Source: Coccinella septempunctata (taxonomy: Eukaryota > Arthropoda > Insecta > Coleoptera > Coccinellidae). From it: 64,000 nt of DNA. The notes under the pieces were generated by a model. It was not told where the DNA came from and searched no databases. It saw nothing but the letters and a program-made list of their open reading frames with translations. The stretch covers positions 18,747,766-18,811,765 of the forward strand of contig NC_058197.1 of assembly GCF_907165205.1 (NCBI RefSeq), written 5' to 3'. Each line of letters opens with the position of its first letter. The first letter of the stretch is position 1. Shown here one piece after another: positions 34,819-46,564 of this stretch. The position numbers and the translations under genes were made by a program.

Positions 34819-37800
34819 ATGCCTGTTCTATCACCACATCACTCTTCTCCGAGCTATAGGTCTAGCTATAATAGCACTCTGGATAGACCACCCTACTATA
34901 GCAACACGTCCATAAATCCCAGAATTTCTAGTTATTCGGAAAGATTCACAACAAGATCCTATATAGATTCAGAAGGACGTCGAACAATTTCAAGGTTAGA
35001 AATTTTGAACCCATTTGAGGGTTCTTGTAAGCTTGTACTGGCTTTTTCTTCTGATTCGTTCTGATGAAATTCACTGAATTGTCATTGGGGTGACTCACTA
35101 ACCGGGAAAGGTGCGGTGATGCAAATTTGACCTACATACCTTAATTGGCAAATCCTAAATATGATCTTTTTCATTGAATTTTTGACGATTGGATTGCTTC
35201 TTTGTTGAATCGATGAGGGTGTTCGGTATCCTTCAAGATCAAGAAGAGAGGAAATTATTTCAGTGAGTCAGTAGGCTAATCAATGATTTTTTGTAACCAG
35301 AAATTGAAGCCAGTCAACAAAGTAATGTCATGCAGAACAATACATAACACAGCTTCCTGCTTACTCATTTCGATATTTATTCACTTTAAACCATTGTTCA
35401 TCATGGGATGTAAAAAAGTAGCGGTATGTTTTCTTGAGATCATTTTTAATGAGATTATGAAGATTTTCCTAACCTCATGAGCTAAGATAATATCATTTTG
35501 AACCTGTTTTTTCTTCATGAATAATCTTGCGAGAGAATAAATGTTTGAATGTACATATATACAGGGTGAGGCTCGTTCGTGTGATTCAAATGGTAGTGTT
35601 TTTTTAACTGACCTTTAATTTTTCTAAATGATCTGTCGTTTCGTAGGAGCGGCAGTATAACGGAAGATGGAGTCAAGACCCGTTTCAAGGAGGAGATCAG
35701 AGACGGCAGCACCAGACGGGACTCCCTGTCCAGAGACCCGGGGGTGAGTTCCATAAGGGAGAACTCGGTGTTGGACTTTGGGGGTCGTAGGGAGGGTTCA
35801 CTCTCCCGAGACAGCTCCAGGCTCTCCTCGGTGGAGATAATCGATGAACTGGCCGATTTCAGGAACAAGTACTCACCCTCCAACTATGTACCAGCCATCC
35901 ATCGGAGGAACGACAACATCGGCCGCTCGAAATCGATCAACGACATCGGACTGCCGCCCATCGAGAAGGCAAAAAAAAAGGTAACTGACGGTGTCAATGT
36001 TAACATGAGTGTGCCGCCTAATACAACAGCCACTAACGATAATTCATGCAATAACGACGACAACGGCAACAGGGCCTCCGTTGCCGACCTACGTAAGAGA
36101 TTCGACAAGATGCCGGAGAACAAAGTTTCCAAGTCCCCGGTCAACATAGACACCTCCGAAGTCAAACTGTCCGACAATAAGTTCAAGATACTCGATCAGT
36201 CCAACCTCAAAGTGAACGGTGAGAAGATACCCAACGGTCTGAGGACCGTGAAGAGATCAAACCTACCCAAAGCCACTATCAAAAAATCCCCGGTTAAACC
36301 GGATGAAGCCAAGGGCGAAGAAAACCACGTGAAAATAATCAAGATAGCTGGGGTCCACAAAGAAACCGAAGACCAAGCTAAACCTAACCCGAAAACCCAA
36401 AAAATCAACACAGACAAACAGAAAAACGCCATAGAAAAGAAAACGGCGAACACAGACAAAAAGATCAACCCAACCACAGAAAAAAGAACGATCTCTGATA
36501 AACAAAAGACGAAGACTGTCTTGTCGAGAGAGCCTGTCGACACGGTTGACAGTTCGAACGTCAAAATTAACAGTGAACAGGGGAAATTGACTAATGGTGT
36601 TGCGGACCTGAAGAGCAACGCGTTGGATAACGGCAAGGAGACAGATGAGGCGCAGATCAAGGACCAGGAGGATGGTGCTGGTTCGACGGAGTCCGGTCAC
36701 AGCCTGAGCGAGGATTCCTCTTCGGTGGGGGTGTCGAGGACCAATAATTTCGCCTCTTACATATCCAGCAAGAACCTGGAGGGGGGGGATAAGGAGTCTG
36801 TGGTTCTGGTCGAGAACAGCTTGGAGCCCAAGACCGGTTCGGTCGATAGACCCGTTACGTATCAGAAGGTAGGTGGTTTTCGTTTCTGAGGCTTCTCGCC
36901 CTAATGTTATTAATTGTTTTGAAGGCTTTTCTCGTTTTCGTTCCTTCTGTTTATGAATTTTTTGTACCTGTGGTGATAATTGGTGAAGAAATATAATATT
37001 TGGGGATTTCGGGAAGTTTCGAAGTCGGTTTGAAGTTTTGGTTGTTTTTTGCACCTTCGTTGATGGTTTTTGACTGTCCAACGGGTTTTTCAGAAAGATA
37101 AGATGTGTAGGATGTATGGTCGTGGCTGTATTCCCTTAAAAATTGATCTACCGGAAGTAATTGTTAGAAAAACTAATATTTCAGTAATTTGACTTCTCGG
37201 ACAGCTGGGGGAAATTTAAATTATGTTGGTAATTGCTCATTGGTAATAAACACCGAGCCATAGATCACTTATATGTAAGTCTATGCACCGATTGAGGATA
37301 TTTTGAATTTTGTACTGTTATGTTTGTGGATCAACTTTGAATGTTGATTATTTAGCTCTGAATTTGGGCATTTCTTCGGTTTAAATACCTTTTTAGAATA
37401 TTTGACTTCTATGATTGAAATCACAGAAATTATTGGTGGTTTTTTATGGTCGAATACTAAGCTGCGTCTGGACTTCAAGGCCTGCTCAGATGTCCATAAT
37501 TCTTGAATGGACGATATCAATGATTTGATTTTTGACTGATTTCTTGAGATTAATTTTTTTAGTCGAGGGGCACTGTCAAAAAAGAACTTTCTTTTTGACA
37601 TCCCTATGAACGTTTCCTAACTAAGGGCGAGTTTATACTGCAGTAAAAATTTAATAAGGAACAAAATAAGAAGCCATCTGCATCAGCCTATAGGAGTTCC
37701 TTATTTTATTTTTTCTGCAGTATCGGTTTAGTCAGATTTAATTGTTTCGTTCAAAAAGCTGGTCTCATCGCAGACTTTCGTGTCGTAAAGGGGAGGATAT

Positions 37801-40800
37801 TTTCGAAAATTTCTATTTAGCGATCGTTCATAGCTGTGACACGTCAACGAAGTAGGTCAAATGTCAAAATTCCGAAAGTCAGACCGCGGCAAAGTTTAAA
37901 GTATTGTAAAGAGCTTGGTTCTGTTATGTTCTGCCAAAAAGAAGCTTCTGGACGGGCCGAAGCTGCACTCTGCTGATGTTATGTTGAACAATCGGATGAA
38001 AGAGCCGTGCTGTTCTAGGATCCAAAACTGCGTGAGCAAATTTTCGAATTTTTCCACAGAAAATTTTCAAAAGCGATGGAAATCGAAGGGTTTATTAAAT
38101 TAGGAATGGGTCAGTTTAATTTCGCATAAGCCGCACTTTTGAAATATGCGAGTCGGATCTGAAGATGTGAGAGAGAAGTTGGAATAGGAGTACCGCAGGG
38201 ATCTGTACGGGGACCTGATGTAAATGAAGTATATACGATAAAAGTGACTTAAAAAAGTTTTAAAACGTTAAATCCTGCATCGAATGAGTCCATATGTGCA
38301 TTTTTCATACCAAACTACTCAAAATTGGGCTCAAATCAGATTGAAACTTGGCTAGATTTTGAGGTCCCTTAAAATGAAAAAAAAATATACGTTTGGTGTC
38401 ATTCGACGTAGAATTTGGTGCTCCGCAACTTTTACAGTCAATATCTGGTTTTTCCAGCTCGTTTCCCTCGTGGGAGTAAACCCAGGTTAGCTTTATACCG
38501 GGTGGTCTACGAAATTTTTGTCAAGAATTAAATCTTTGCGGTTTTTCGATCTGTAGAATTTTCCGACCTACTTTTACGATCCACGTGTAGTCCCGCGTAA
38601 ACTGAATTGCGTAATCCGTATCGCGATATTTTTAGATACGTCCTAAACCGCCATTGTGAAGTCAGGGGAGATAAGATGTATGCTAGATAAAGTATTGACG
38701 AAAAAAAATTGTATATCGATCCTTATCGACCTCAGTCTCGGTGTGTGTCTCACTCGGTGAACGCAAAGTATACGAGATGAACGATTTTTTTTTTGAAATA
38801 ACAGTATTATAGTACTTGGAGTGTTACCAGGTTTCTATCATTCAGAATCTGGATGAAAAGTGGATAAAAGAGGAGGTTATACGTGCTGTTTTGTTAAGAC
38901 GGAAGAGACCACGTGTTTGTCCGGATTGCTTTCATCGAATTACGCGTACGGGGGTTATCCGAAAAGTTTTTTTCCGCGTACGTTAAGGAAAATTGGAATT
39001 TTTAAAAAATGATTATACTTTAGAGGGTGAGGACTCGGTTTTGAGCTGTGTGTTTCAGCTAGAACGATTTTTGCGGGAAACACCGGTATACAGGGCGATT
39101 ACTGACCAAGAATCAACTGCTTCAGTAAACGCCTTGTAAAATCAAAGACATGGACGTTTAAAAATCACCTTATTTCTCAATCTGTTAGTTAATAGAAGGG
39201 AAACCAACAGTATTTTAAGTTTGGGCTAGCTTCTAAAAGGTGAACTATAACGAAAACAGAAAAAAATCGGTTTGGCTGCGTGGAGTGCGTCTGTGAACGA
39301 TGGAGAGACCACGCCCATCTCTGTGACCTTTCCACGCCCATCCCTGCCATGTTCGCCGACTACGTAGAGGCCATTCTAGCCGCATTTTTCCTGGTGTTCC
39401 TCGCCATGGCCTGTGCGGCCTTCGTACGCGGCTTCTACGTCAGCTTGTCGAGGAGAAAGTTGGGACGTTACGAGGAAATAGACGCCGGAAGCCCTTCTCA
39501 CACGGTAAATGGGCGTTTTGTTAGATATGGGCATGTATACTGAGTTGTCCCGTCAATAGACACCCTGAACTTACGATTTAACTCTTTAATAGCTGGGTTA
39601 GATGAATACTGACGTTGATTTTCTTCTCCCTGAAGGCATCGTCACCGAAAACAAACAAAAACAGGCTTTCCCCATCTTCCTCGGTGGCAACGAACAGCGT
39701 CGGCACCTCGGGAGTGTTAAACTCGAACAGCCTTGGTAGAAAGTCGCTAGAGAGGGAGAGACGCAGCGGGATCTTCGACGAGGACGCCTATGATAGGTGA
39801 GTAGGTCGTTTGTCCCCCTTCGTTCACATATAAAGATGATCGACGGTTTCAGGACCCCCGGCCTCAGTTACAGATTAGGGACCGGCAGTCCCACGAACGC
39901 GTGCGCAGCGGCGACCAGCGTGAAGACGCTGGGGCTGAACGGCCTCAAGAACATCGGCAACACCTGCTTCATGAACTCCGTCATACAGTGCCTGTCCAAC
40001 ACTAGACAGTTGTCGGAGTACCTCCGGCAGGACGCCTACATCAAGGACATCAACACGACCAATTCCAGCATGAAGGGGTCCCTCATCAAAGGTAAGCAAC
40101 GATTGGGCGGTTGGCTGAAGACGAAGTAACACACGGTGGTTTTCAGCCTTCGCCGAGGTGATCAAGGAGCTGTGGGCAGAGGATTCGTGCGACAGGGCCG
40201 TCAACACGGCCTCCCTGAAGGGTCAGATACAGAGGTTCGCGCCCAGGTTCATGGGTTTCGCGCAGCAGGACGCCCAGGAGTTCCTGCGCTACCTGCTGGA
40301 GGGGCTGCATGAAGACGTAAACAGGGTCAAGGAGAAACCCAAGCCCATCCACACGGAGATCGATGATAAGCTCAAGTGAGTGTTTGTTCGATTAGCACCA
40401 TGTTGACGACTTACCTATTTTTTTTTTTTTTCAGCGACTTGGAGAAGTCTGCCGAATCCTGGAACCGCTATCTGCGCATGGACAATTCCCGCATAGTGGA
40501 CATCTTCGTCGGGCAGTTGAAGTCGACCCTGAAGTGCACCTTCTGCGGTCACTGTTCGGTCACCTTCGACCCCTTCTGGGACCTGTCGTTGCCCATACCC
40601 ATGCGCACAGGTCAGCTGAGGCTGTCCCAGTGCCTGGAGTCGTTCACACGCGAGGAGACACTGGACGGGGACGAAAAACCGGTAAGAAATGCTCGAAAAT
40701 CGAGCCTATGGAAGCCCCACAGGCTTGGGTTCGAAGAAATAGACCGTGCTGACTACATCACTCTTTCGAACACAAGATATGTCACCCATGTCTTCCAGTT

Positions 40801-42986
40801 TTCTCATTATGGCCATTACGTACCATAAAAATACCAAAAATTGAAAGAATTCAACTACTGAAACTAATTTGGACGCTTTCTAAGGAATATTTGAACGTTT
40901 TGTAAGATTAAAGCATTCTTCATATTTTCTCGTATAATGTACAGTTTTCGAGTTATTTGATGTTCAATAACTGAAAAGTATCTGTGAAATTTGAAAAATT
41001 GGGTACTTTGGCTGAATACAACACTGTTTAAAAGATCCACAGATGTGTTGAGTGACAGATTAAGACCTGTTTGCACCAAACGCACTTAGTGTTAAGTGTC
41101 CCTTAAGATGAACCCCTTAAATTACGTTGCACCAACTGTTAAGTGACATTTAAATGGCTAAAGCTAGCCTTAAATTTAAGCGCTCCTGTAATGACCACTT
41201 AGGTATTTAAGGGCGGGATTCTAACCTGAAATAATTAGTTGGACTGACTGCAGAACTTCCCATTTTTGATGGATTTTGAAAATTGAGTGAATTCGTTACT
41301 GAATACCAAGCCTTTTCTTTTGCCTTTATTGTAATGCCATCAGTCTTTTTTAATTTTCAATTTGGTGTCACAAATCATACTATAGTTAGCAAAAAACTCT
41401 TTTGTTCTGTTGAGAACTTGAGTGCCCTTCGTAAATTACCACCACTTGCTTAGCAATCATTTACCATATTCGAATTAACAAGGGCAATAAGGACATTTTC
41501 TTCACGTTCCTCTTCAACATTAGTAAAACAAATTCACACAAGACCTTACAAAGAAAGTGTTGTACTTATATAAACTTAGGTACCTTTTATTTGACAATCA
41601 TTATCAATATTAATGCTAATTCAACAACAAAAAGATGTTACTCTTTGATAATATTATAATAATATCCTTGACACTGACTGACAGGACAATAAAGTTAGGT
41701 TAATGAAATGACAATGATCATCGACAACCTGGCCAACCAATGAAATGGCTTTATTTGACTAGGATGAAGTTGCACCAAAATAAAAAACTGAAATATCACT
41801 AGATATAAAAACTCAAGGGCCCCTTACTCAAGATTCTGTTAAGCCACAGTCGTGCAACTGGGAATAAAATTAAGGGTCCATTAACTTTAAACGACACTTA
41901 GCTAAGTATTCGTTTTAAGGGGTATTGGTGCAAACGGGCCTTAGCTAGTTAATCTGAAGGTTATTTTGTGTTTCCAGGGGTGGCACAGCTCATTATGAAA
42001 ACTTAAAATGGCTATATCTTTTTATCAGGGATGAATCTGAAAAAATAGTATAGGAAAAAGAGTTTCCTTGGACCTCAAGAATCTATTTGAGGTCTTTCCC
42101 CTTATTCCGGAAACTCTAGTCGAGTAGGTCATGGAATATTGACGGTTGACGTTTGGGTTCATCGAATGCTCGACGTCACCTGTCAAAACTCCTCCCATTT
42201 GAATTTTTCTATGCCAAATTAACCTTCTGCAATTTCTTCTTCTTCCAGACGTGCTCGAAATGCAAGGAGAGACGGAAATGCACCAAATCCTTCTCGATAC
42301 AGAAGTTCCCGAAGATACTGGTCATCCGTATCCTTTTATCTATTGTCTTTCAGCCTATCGACGTTCTTTGGGAACTTTCCAGGGGATGATTATTCAAAAA
42401 ACGTAAAAATTTCATTAAAATCATTTTATTAGGAAAGAGTAAAGGTGTTTTTGGCAAAAATCGACGAAAAACTTGAGGGAAAACGTCAAACTGGTAGATT
42501 TCTTCGATTCAGATAACCGTACCGCCACCTGGTGACAATTTTTGTAACTACAGTTAATACTGGGCGTATATTAATCGTAATTTCCACGTTTTGTTTCTTC
42601 CTTAACCCCCTGCCAGACCTGAAGCGTTTCTCGCCCACCGAACGGTTCAGGGGCAAGCTGAGCGTGACCGTGGACTTCCCCCTCGAGGGGCTGGACATGA
42701 GCAAGTACGCGGCCGAAGAGGTGACCTCCAGCAGGTACAACCTGTACGCCGTATCGAACCACAGCGGCACCACCTACAGCGGACACTACACGGCGTATTG
42801 CAGACACCCCTACGCCATGTCCTGGCACGAGTACAACGATTCCAGGTGGGTACACACCCCCTCACCCCCCTTTCGCGCCCCCACGTATTAAACTTCTGAT
42901 TTTGCAGGGTGAGCAGCGTGTCCCCCAGGTCTATAGTGAGCAGCGAGGCCTACGTGCTGTTCTACGAGCAGGAGGGCGCCAAGTAG
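34819..42986 (+). CDS. Usp2: Ubiquitin carboxyl-terminal hydrolase 2 (long form)
   Basis: Exons 34819-34994, 35647-36868, 39636-39796, 39853-40091, 40147-40375, 40435-40681, 42249-42327, 42617-42845 and 42908-42986 splice in consistent phases to about 886 residues. The N-terminal ~520 residues are Ser/Arg/Lys-rich and look disordered. The C-terminal ~350 form a USP/C19 peptidase: Cys box GLKNIGNTCFMNSVIQCLSN, then QQDAQEFLRYLL, DPFWDLSLPIP and a zinc ribbon (CTFCGHC and CSKCKERRKC). KILVI joins HLKRFS across an intron, followed by the His box YAVSNHSGTTYSGHYTAYC and YNDS. It removes ubiquitin from substrates; the family acts in cell-cycle, clock and innate-immune signalling. The link between the first two exons and the rest rests on matching phase and strand, not on transcript data. 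The gene is much longer than its neighbours because of two introns of 2.8 and 1.6 kb. Confidence 0.86.
36869..39348. other. Usp2 intron or alternative promoter region
   Basis: These 2.5 kb lie between the long-form exon 2 and the alternative first exon. They hold no convincing gene. At about 38182-38219 a fragment reads IGVPQGSVRGPD in the plus frame, which matches the GVPQGSVLGP motif of non-LTR reverse transcriptases; it is followed by a stop and is a fossil. The stretch from 38.4 to 39.2 kb is richer in CG dinucleotides than its surroundings and may be older repeat or promoter sequence. Confidence 0.5.
39349..39504 (+). CDS. Usp2: Alternative Usp2 first exon with a membrane segment
   Basis: This open exon starts ATG at 39349 and ends at a GTAAAT donor after 39504 in phase 0, the same phase as the long-form exon ending at 36868. 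It can therefore splice to 39636 and give a 472-residue isoform. It encodes a 52-residue N-terminus with a hydrophobic stretch (AILAAFFLVFLAMACAAFV) followed by basic residues (SLSRRKLGR), as in a type III signal anchor. An eight-codon upstream ORF begins at 39300. If real, this isoform would tether the deubiquitinase to a membrane. Its GC-rich composition matches the catalytic exons. Confidence 0.65.
40682..42248. other. Usp2 intron F-G with nested repeats
   Basis: This is a 1,567-bp intron. About 40990-41060 and 41944-42085 are the two halves of a dispersed repeat (ATTGGGTACTTTGGCTGAAT... and ...GCACAGCTCATTATGAAAAC) split by the 879-bp MITE. No coding sequence beyond the flanking exons is seen. 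The 3' splice site follows a CTTCTTCTTCC tract. Confidence 0.6.
41063..41941. mobile_element. MITE (non-autonomous DNA transposon) in a Usp2 intron
   Basis: The element is 879 bp. Its left end AGACCTGTTTGCACCAA is an imperfect inverted copy of the right end TTGGTGCAAACGGGCCT (15 of 17 positions). It is flanked by TA (or TTA) on both sides, the likely target-site duplication. Subterminal TTAAGTG/CTTAA words are repeated inside, and no transposase is visible. The termini suggest a PIF/Harbinger- or Tc1/mariner-derived MITE. The flanking sequence belongs to a dispersed repeat that also occurs without the insertion near 44.0 kb. Confidence 0.8.
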
Positions 42987-44628
42987 CGAGAGGGGAGAGA
43001 CGCCGTTTTAATGAGAACTTTTATTTTTTTTTTGTTTTTGTGATTTTGATGATGTGGAGGATCTCCGGTGCGGAAATATTTGGTATTGTGTTTTTACCTG
43101 ACTTGGTTTCGCTGGAGGGACTGATGCCGGTGGAATTTCAATGGGGGTGGACGTGGGTTGATTGCAGTTTCAAGGGAGGTTTAGGATTTTCCCCTGGGGC
43201 ATTTAAACTGCGCTTCCAGCATTGATTCCACCTTGGACGCAGCTAAAATGTGCCCTTCTAGGCAATATTTGGTGGACAAATTGCAAACGATAGTTCTCAG
43301 GTATCGATTTGCATTTTTCTTGTTGGGGTTGAAGGGGAGGCGTTCCGACCGGGGGGATCCTCGTTGAAAAAAATACCTTGTGTATTCTGTTATATTTATT
43401 TGTCTTATGTGATTTGCAACTTATACTCTTGTATTTATATTACCATACTACTGTTGATATTTTGGAGATTTTAAAGAACAAAATATATTAATTTATTTAT
43501 TTTTCAAATTGTGACTATTTTAAGCATAGTCGGTATTTGTATTGTTAGAGATGAGAAAAAGTTGTAACGGATATGATAAGTGTTTCTGTAGAGTGAAGAA
43601 TTAAGGACCGGAGCACAATTTTGAGAGTTTTTGTACGTTGCCTCGATGAACAAGTCCAGAAACGTATTTTTCCTGAAATTCGACTCGGATCTGGATTCAT
43701 TTTCTACCTCTTGGATTTTGAGCAGCTTCTATAGAGTATTAGAACGATGGTACTAAACTAGTTGATTCATTATTAAATATGGTTACCGAAAATTTAGAAG
43801 AATCAAAGATGAGCACTTTCAAGTTGAGAGAGATTTATTTGAGATATATTGAAAGGCTTTATATTATGAGAAAATGTTCAAGCACTAACTTATAATAAAA
43901 TGTTTGCAAAAATCCACTGTTTTAATTCGATAATACGACAAAAATCTCCCATAGTATGAAGTGGGACAAATGACCTACTCACAGGTGTTCTCCTCTAAGA
44001 TGTCGCAGATTTAGCTAGTTATTCTCAAGGTAATTTCGATATTCCAAAGGTAGAACAGCTCATTATGAAAACTCAAAATGGCCATACCTTTTTATCAGTC
44101 CCGAATCAGAAAAAATGGCATAGAAAAAGTGATTCTTTTGATTTGAAATTGGGTATTTTGGCTGAATGCAACTCTGTTTGAAAGATCCACAGATGTGTAT
44201 TGCCACCCTTCTGAAGGTAATTTTGTTCCTCCAGGGATGGCATAGCTCATTACAAAAACTTTAAATGGCTATTTCTTTTTATCAGGGTCGAATAAAAAAA
44301 AAAGGGTGGGATCAAAAGTGTTTCTTTTGGCCTCAAGAATCTGCTGTTGAAATATTTGTATGAATCAAAGACTCACCCTGCATAGAACTGGAGACTATCT
44401 GAATAATTATTTAGGGTGATTTGACAAAAACAAAACGTTCATATCAACTGATCGTTTATTTCAAATACAAAGGTTATCCGCGAAACAAGTCAACCTCGTA
44501 GATTCCACAGATTACACATTTTCAAGGAATGCACCACGGTACCCCAACCGTTTCTTGGTTCGATTTCATTTAAACTAGTCTCGTCTCTAATGGCGAGTAC
44601 CTCAGATCGATTTGAAGGTAGGCAACTA
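42987..44628. other. Usp2 3' UTR and dispersed repeat copies
   Basis: The region starts with the probable long Usp2 3' UTR; candidate AATAAA at 43894. From about 43990 to 44345 come two further partial copies of the dispersed repeat found in the Usp2 intron (GCTCATTATGAAAACTCAAA at about 44056 and GCTCATTACAAAAACTTTAA at about 44240). The rest up to 44628 is the 3' flank of the minus-strand zinc finger gene. No gene of its own is seen. Confidence 0.5.
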
Positions 44629-45995
44629 TTAATCCATCGGTTCACTTTTCAAATGCTTTTCGGCGTGTTCCCTCAGTTCCTTATCTTCGGTAGTCTCAAA
44701 TTCGCATATGTTACAGAACAGAATCTCCTTCTTCGGGTGGTTTATCAGCACGTGATTTTCGAAGGCTGTCTGATCGTCTGTTTTATAAGTGCATTCTTCG
44801 CATTGGTGCTTGAACTTCCTCCAAATCCGATTCTTGCAGTAACGTTCAAGGTGTCGTTTGAGACTCTGTGCTAGTGCCGAAGTGTAAGGACAGTGTTCGC
44901 ACTTGAACAAGCGCTCTTTGGCGTGTTTGCTGTTCTCGTGTCTCGTCACCGATGCTGAAAAAATATATTTCATTTTATTCTGAAGCAAATCTCGAGGTGA
45001 TATAAAAATACTAACCACTGGACAGGGACTTGAATTCGCAATATTTACATTTGAACTCTGCGTCTTTAGTGTGTTTATAGCTCAAGTGCATCTTGAAACT
45101 CGCCAGATTTGTAGTGTTGAATTTGCATTTTTCACACGAATAAACCTTTTCCCTCATATGTTTGTTGGAATGACGATTGAAGAGATCACCGCGGAATGTT
45201 TGAAATTCACACTGATCACAAGACAGTTGCTCGCTGCTCAGTTTGTGGACTTTGGTAGTATGCTTCATGACGACCTGGAAATTGGGGAAATTTAAAAGAT
45301 AGAAAATAAAGAAACTTGAAATTGTACCTCGTATTTTGGTGATGTATAGTCGCAAAAAGGACAAACATAATTTCCATCTCTCAGATGATGATTTTCTTTT
45401 AAATGTACCAAGAGAAGTTCAACATGGTCGTCTGAATCCTCGCAAAGGTTGCATATTACAGGTAAATCATTTTGTGTTCTTATATCATTTATCTCTCCAT
45501 TCAAATTCAACTTTATAGTGGGTGTTGGTAACCTATAAACAGAAATGAATATTATATTGCAATAATTGTTGTTTGCTGCCCACTCACTTAATTGGATCCG
45601 CCAAAACCTTTGCTACATCAACTGAAACCACCTGAACATCCATATCGAGGTTAGCTTGGTAATATTTGTCACATTCCCTTTCAAACTCCTCATCATTGGA
45701 TAAATTTTTAACTATCTTTTCGACCATTGGGGGTAACTCTTCTTTTGGTTGGCTCATAAGTGAGCTCAAAGATTTTGGGTCTATGTATTCGGGTACATCA
45801 ACGAGTCCAGGTGTGGTTCCAACAATTTCAACATCGCTATCATCATCGTCTTTCTCATCTTTAACCACTATGGTATCAATCTAAAACATTTTCGACAATA
45901 TCCTTGATAAATCCTCTCCTGTTTCACTGAATTTGTAAGTGAAAAGGAGTTTAATCAAACAAGTTCATCAACTATACCTCATTTTTGGTACTCAT
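44629..45995 (-). CDS. C2H2 zinc finger protein, eight fingers
   Basis: Five exons (45995-45978, 45880-45588, 45532-45328, 45274-45016, 44954-44629) give 366 residues in consistent phase. The N-terminal ~110 residues are acidic (KDEKDDDDSDVEIVG), perhaps a SUMO-interaction-like DVEIV segment. Eight C2H2 fingers follow, with CNLCEDSDDH, CPFCDYTSPKYE, CDQCEFQTF, CEKCKFNTTN, CKYCEFKSLSS, CEHCPYTSAL, CEECTYKTDD and CNICEFETTE. The sixth ends in cysteine (HLERYC), a C2HC variant. Fingers are spaced by variable linkers rather than TGEKP. Two introns cut inside fingers, which helps confirm the splice model. It is likely a nuclear DNA- or RNA-binding regulator; the target is unknown and no orthologue name is offered. 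Confidence 0.85.
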
Positions 45996-46564
45996 GTTTT
46001 TTGGCCAACTGCAAGTATGGCTGAAATTTTATGATTTTTTGTTAGTTTAGTATGAGGAAAGCCCCGTCCTAATCAATTCGCACTTGATTTTGGATAATAA
46101 ATGTATTTTTCCTTCCAAACAACACAACAAACTGTTATTCCTTTCTCTTTCTCTAATTTGACGTCGACATTAAAATGACACAAATGACAGATGCTTGTCT
46201 TTACCAAAGAGTAACACCTCCTCAACTCTTTGTTTATGGCCTGAACTGAAATTTAAAAGAAAAGTGGAACATATTTAATTTTTTTATTGAATATATTTAT
46301 AGCGGATCTATCAATTATAGATTGCTTGAAAATAGTTAATTCATATATATGATTTAAATATTTATCATACTTATTCTATGCTTTCAAAATATTTTCAGGT
46401 TAGATTGAATGGGAAAGGTTAATCTTTGGCTAGATTGTTGATTTTTACCTTTTCATTGTTTGTTGAACTTAAAGGACTGATATATCTAATATATGCCAAG
46501 GATAAGTAATATTCTTAAACTTTTGTTGATTCTCCATGTGAAATTTTTTCCTTTCAGCTATAAC
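45996..46564. other. Divergent promoter between the zinc finger gene and PIG-F
   Basis: About 570 bp of AT-rich sequence. A CAAAGAGTAACACC word at 46206 repeats the arm of the hairpin at 26335. A polypyrimidine tract ending TTTCAG at 46557 could be the acceptor of a 5' UTR intron just before the preferred PIG-F start. No coding sequence assigned. Confidence 0.45.

Noticed and set aside
36263..37081. A 272-codon minus-strand frame opposite the Usp2 N-terminal exon
   Set aside because: Low-complexity antisense of a Lys/Asn-rich coding exon; no domain or splice context.
38160..38230. An intact retrotransposon in the Usp2 intron
   Set aside because: Only a dozen residues of a reverse-transcriptase motif are visible; stops follow and no endonuclease or ends are seen.
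43990..44345. A gene between Usp2 and the eight-finger gene
   Set aside because: The sequence is partial copies of a dispersed repeat with stops in all frames.
46493..46564. A 24-residue N-terminal extension of PIG-F
   Set aside because: A strong acceptor-like tract precedes the downstream ATG, and the family length fits the shorter protein. The extension is kept only as an alternative.
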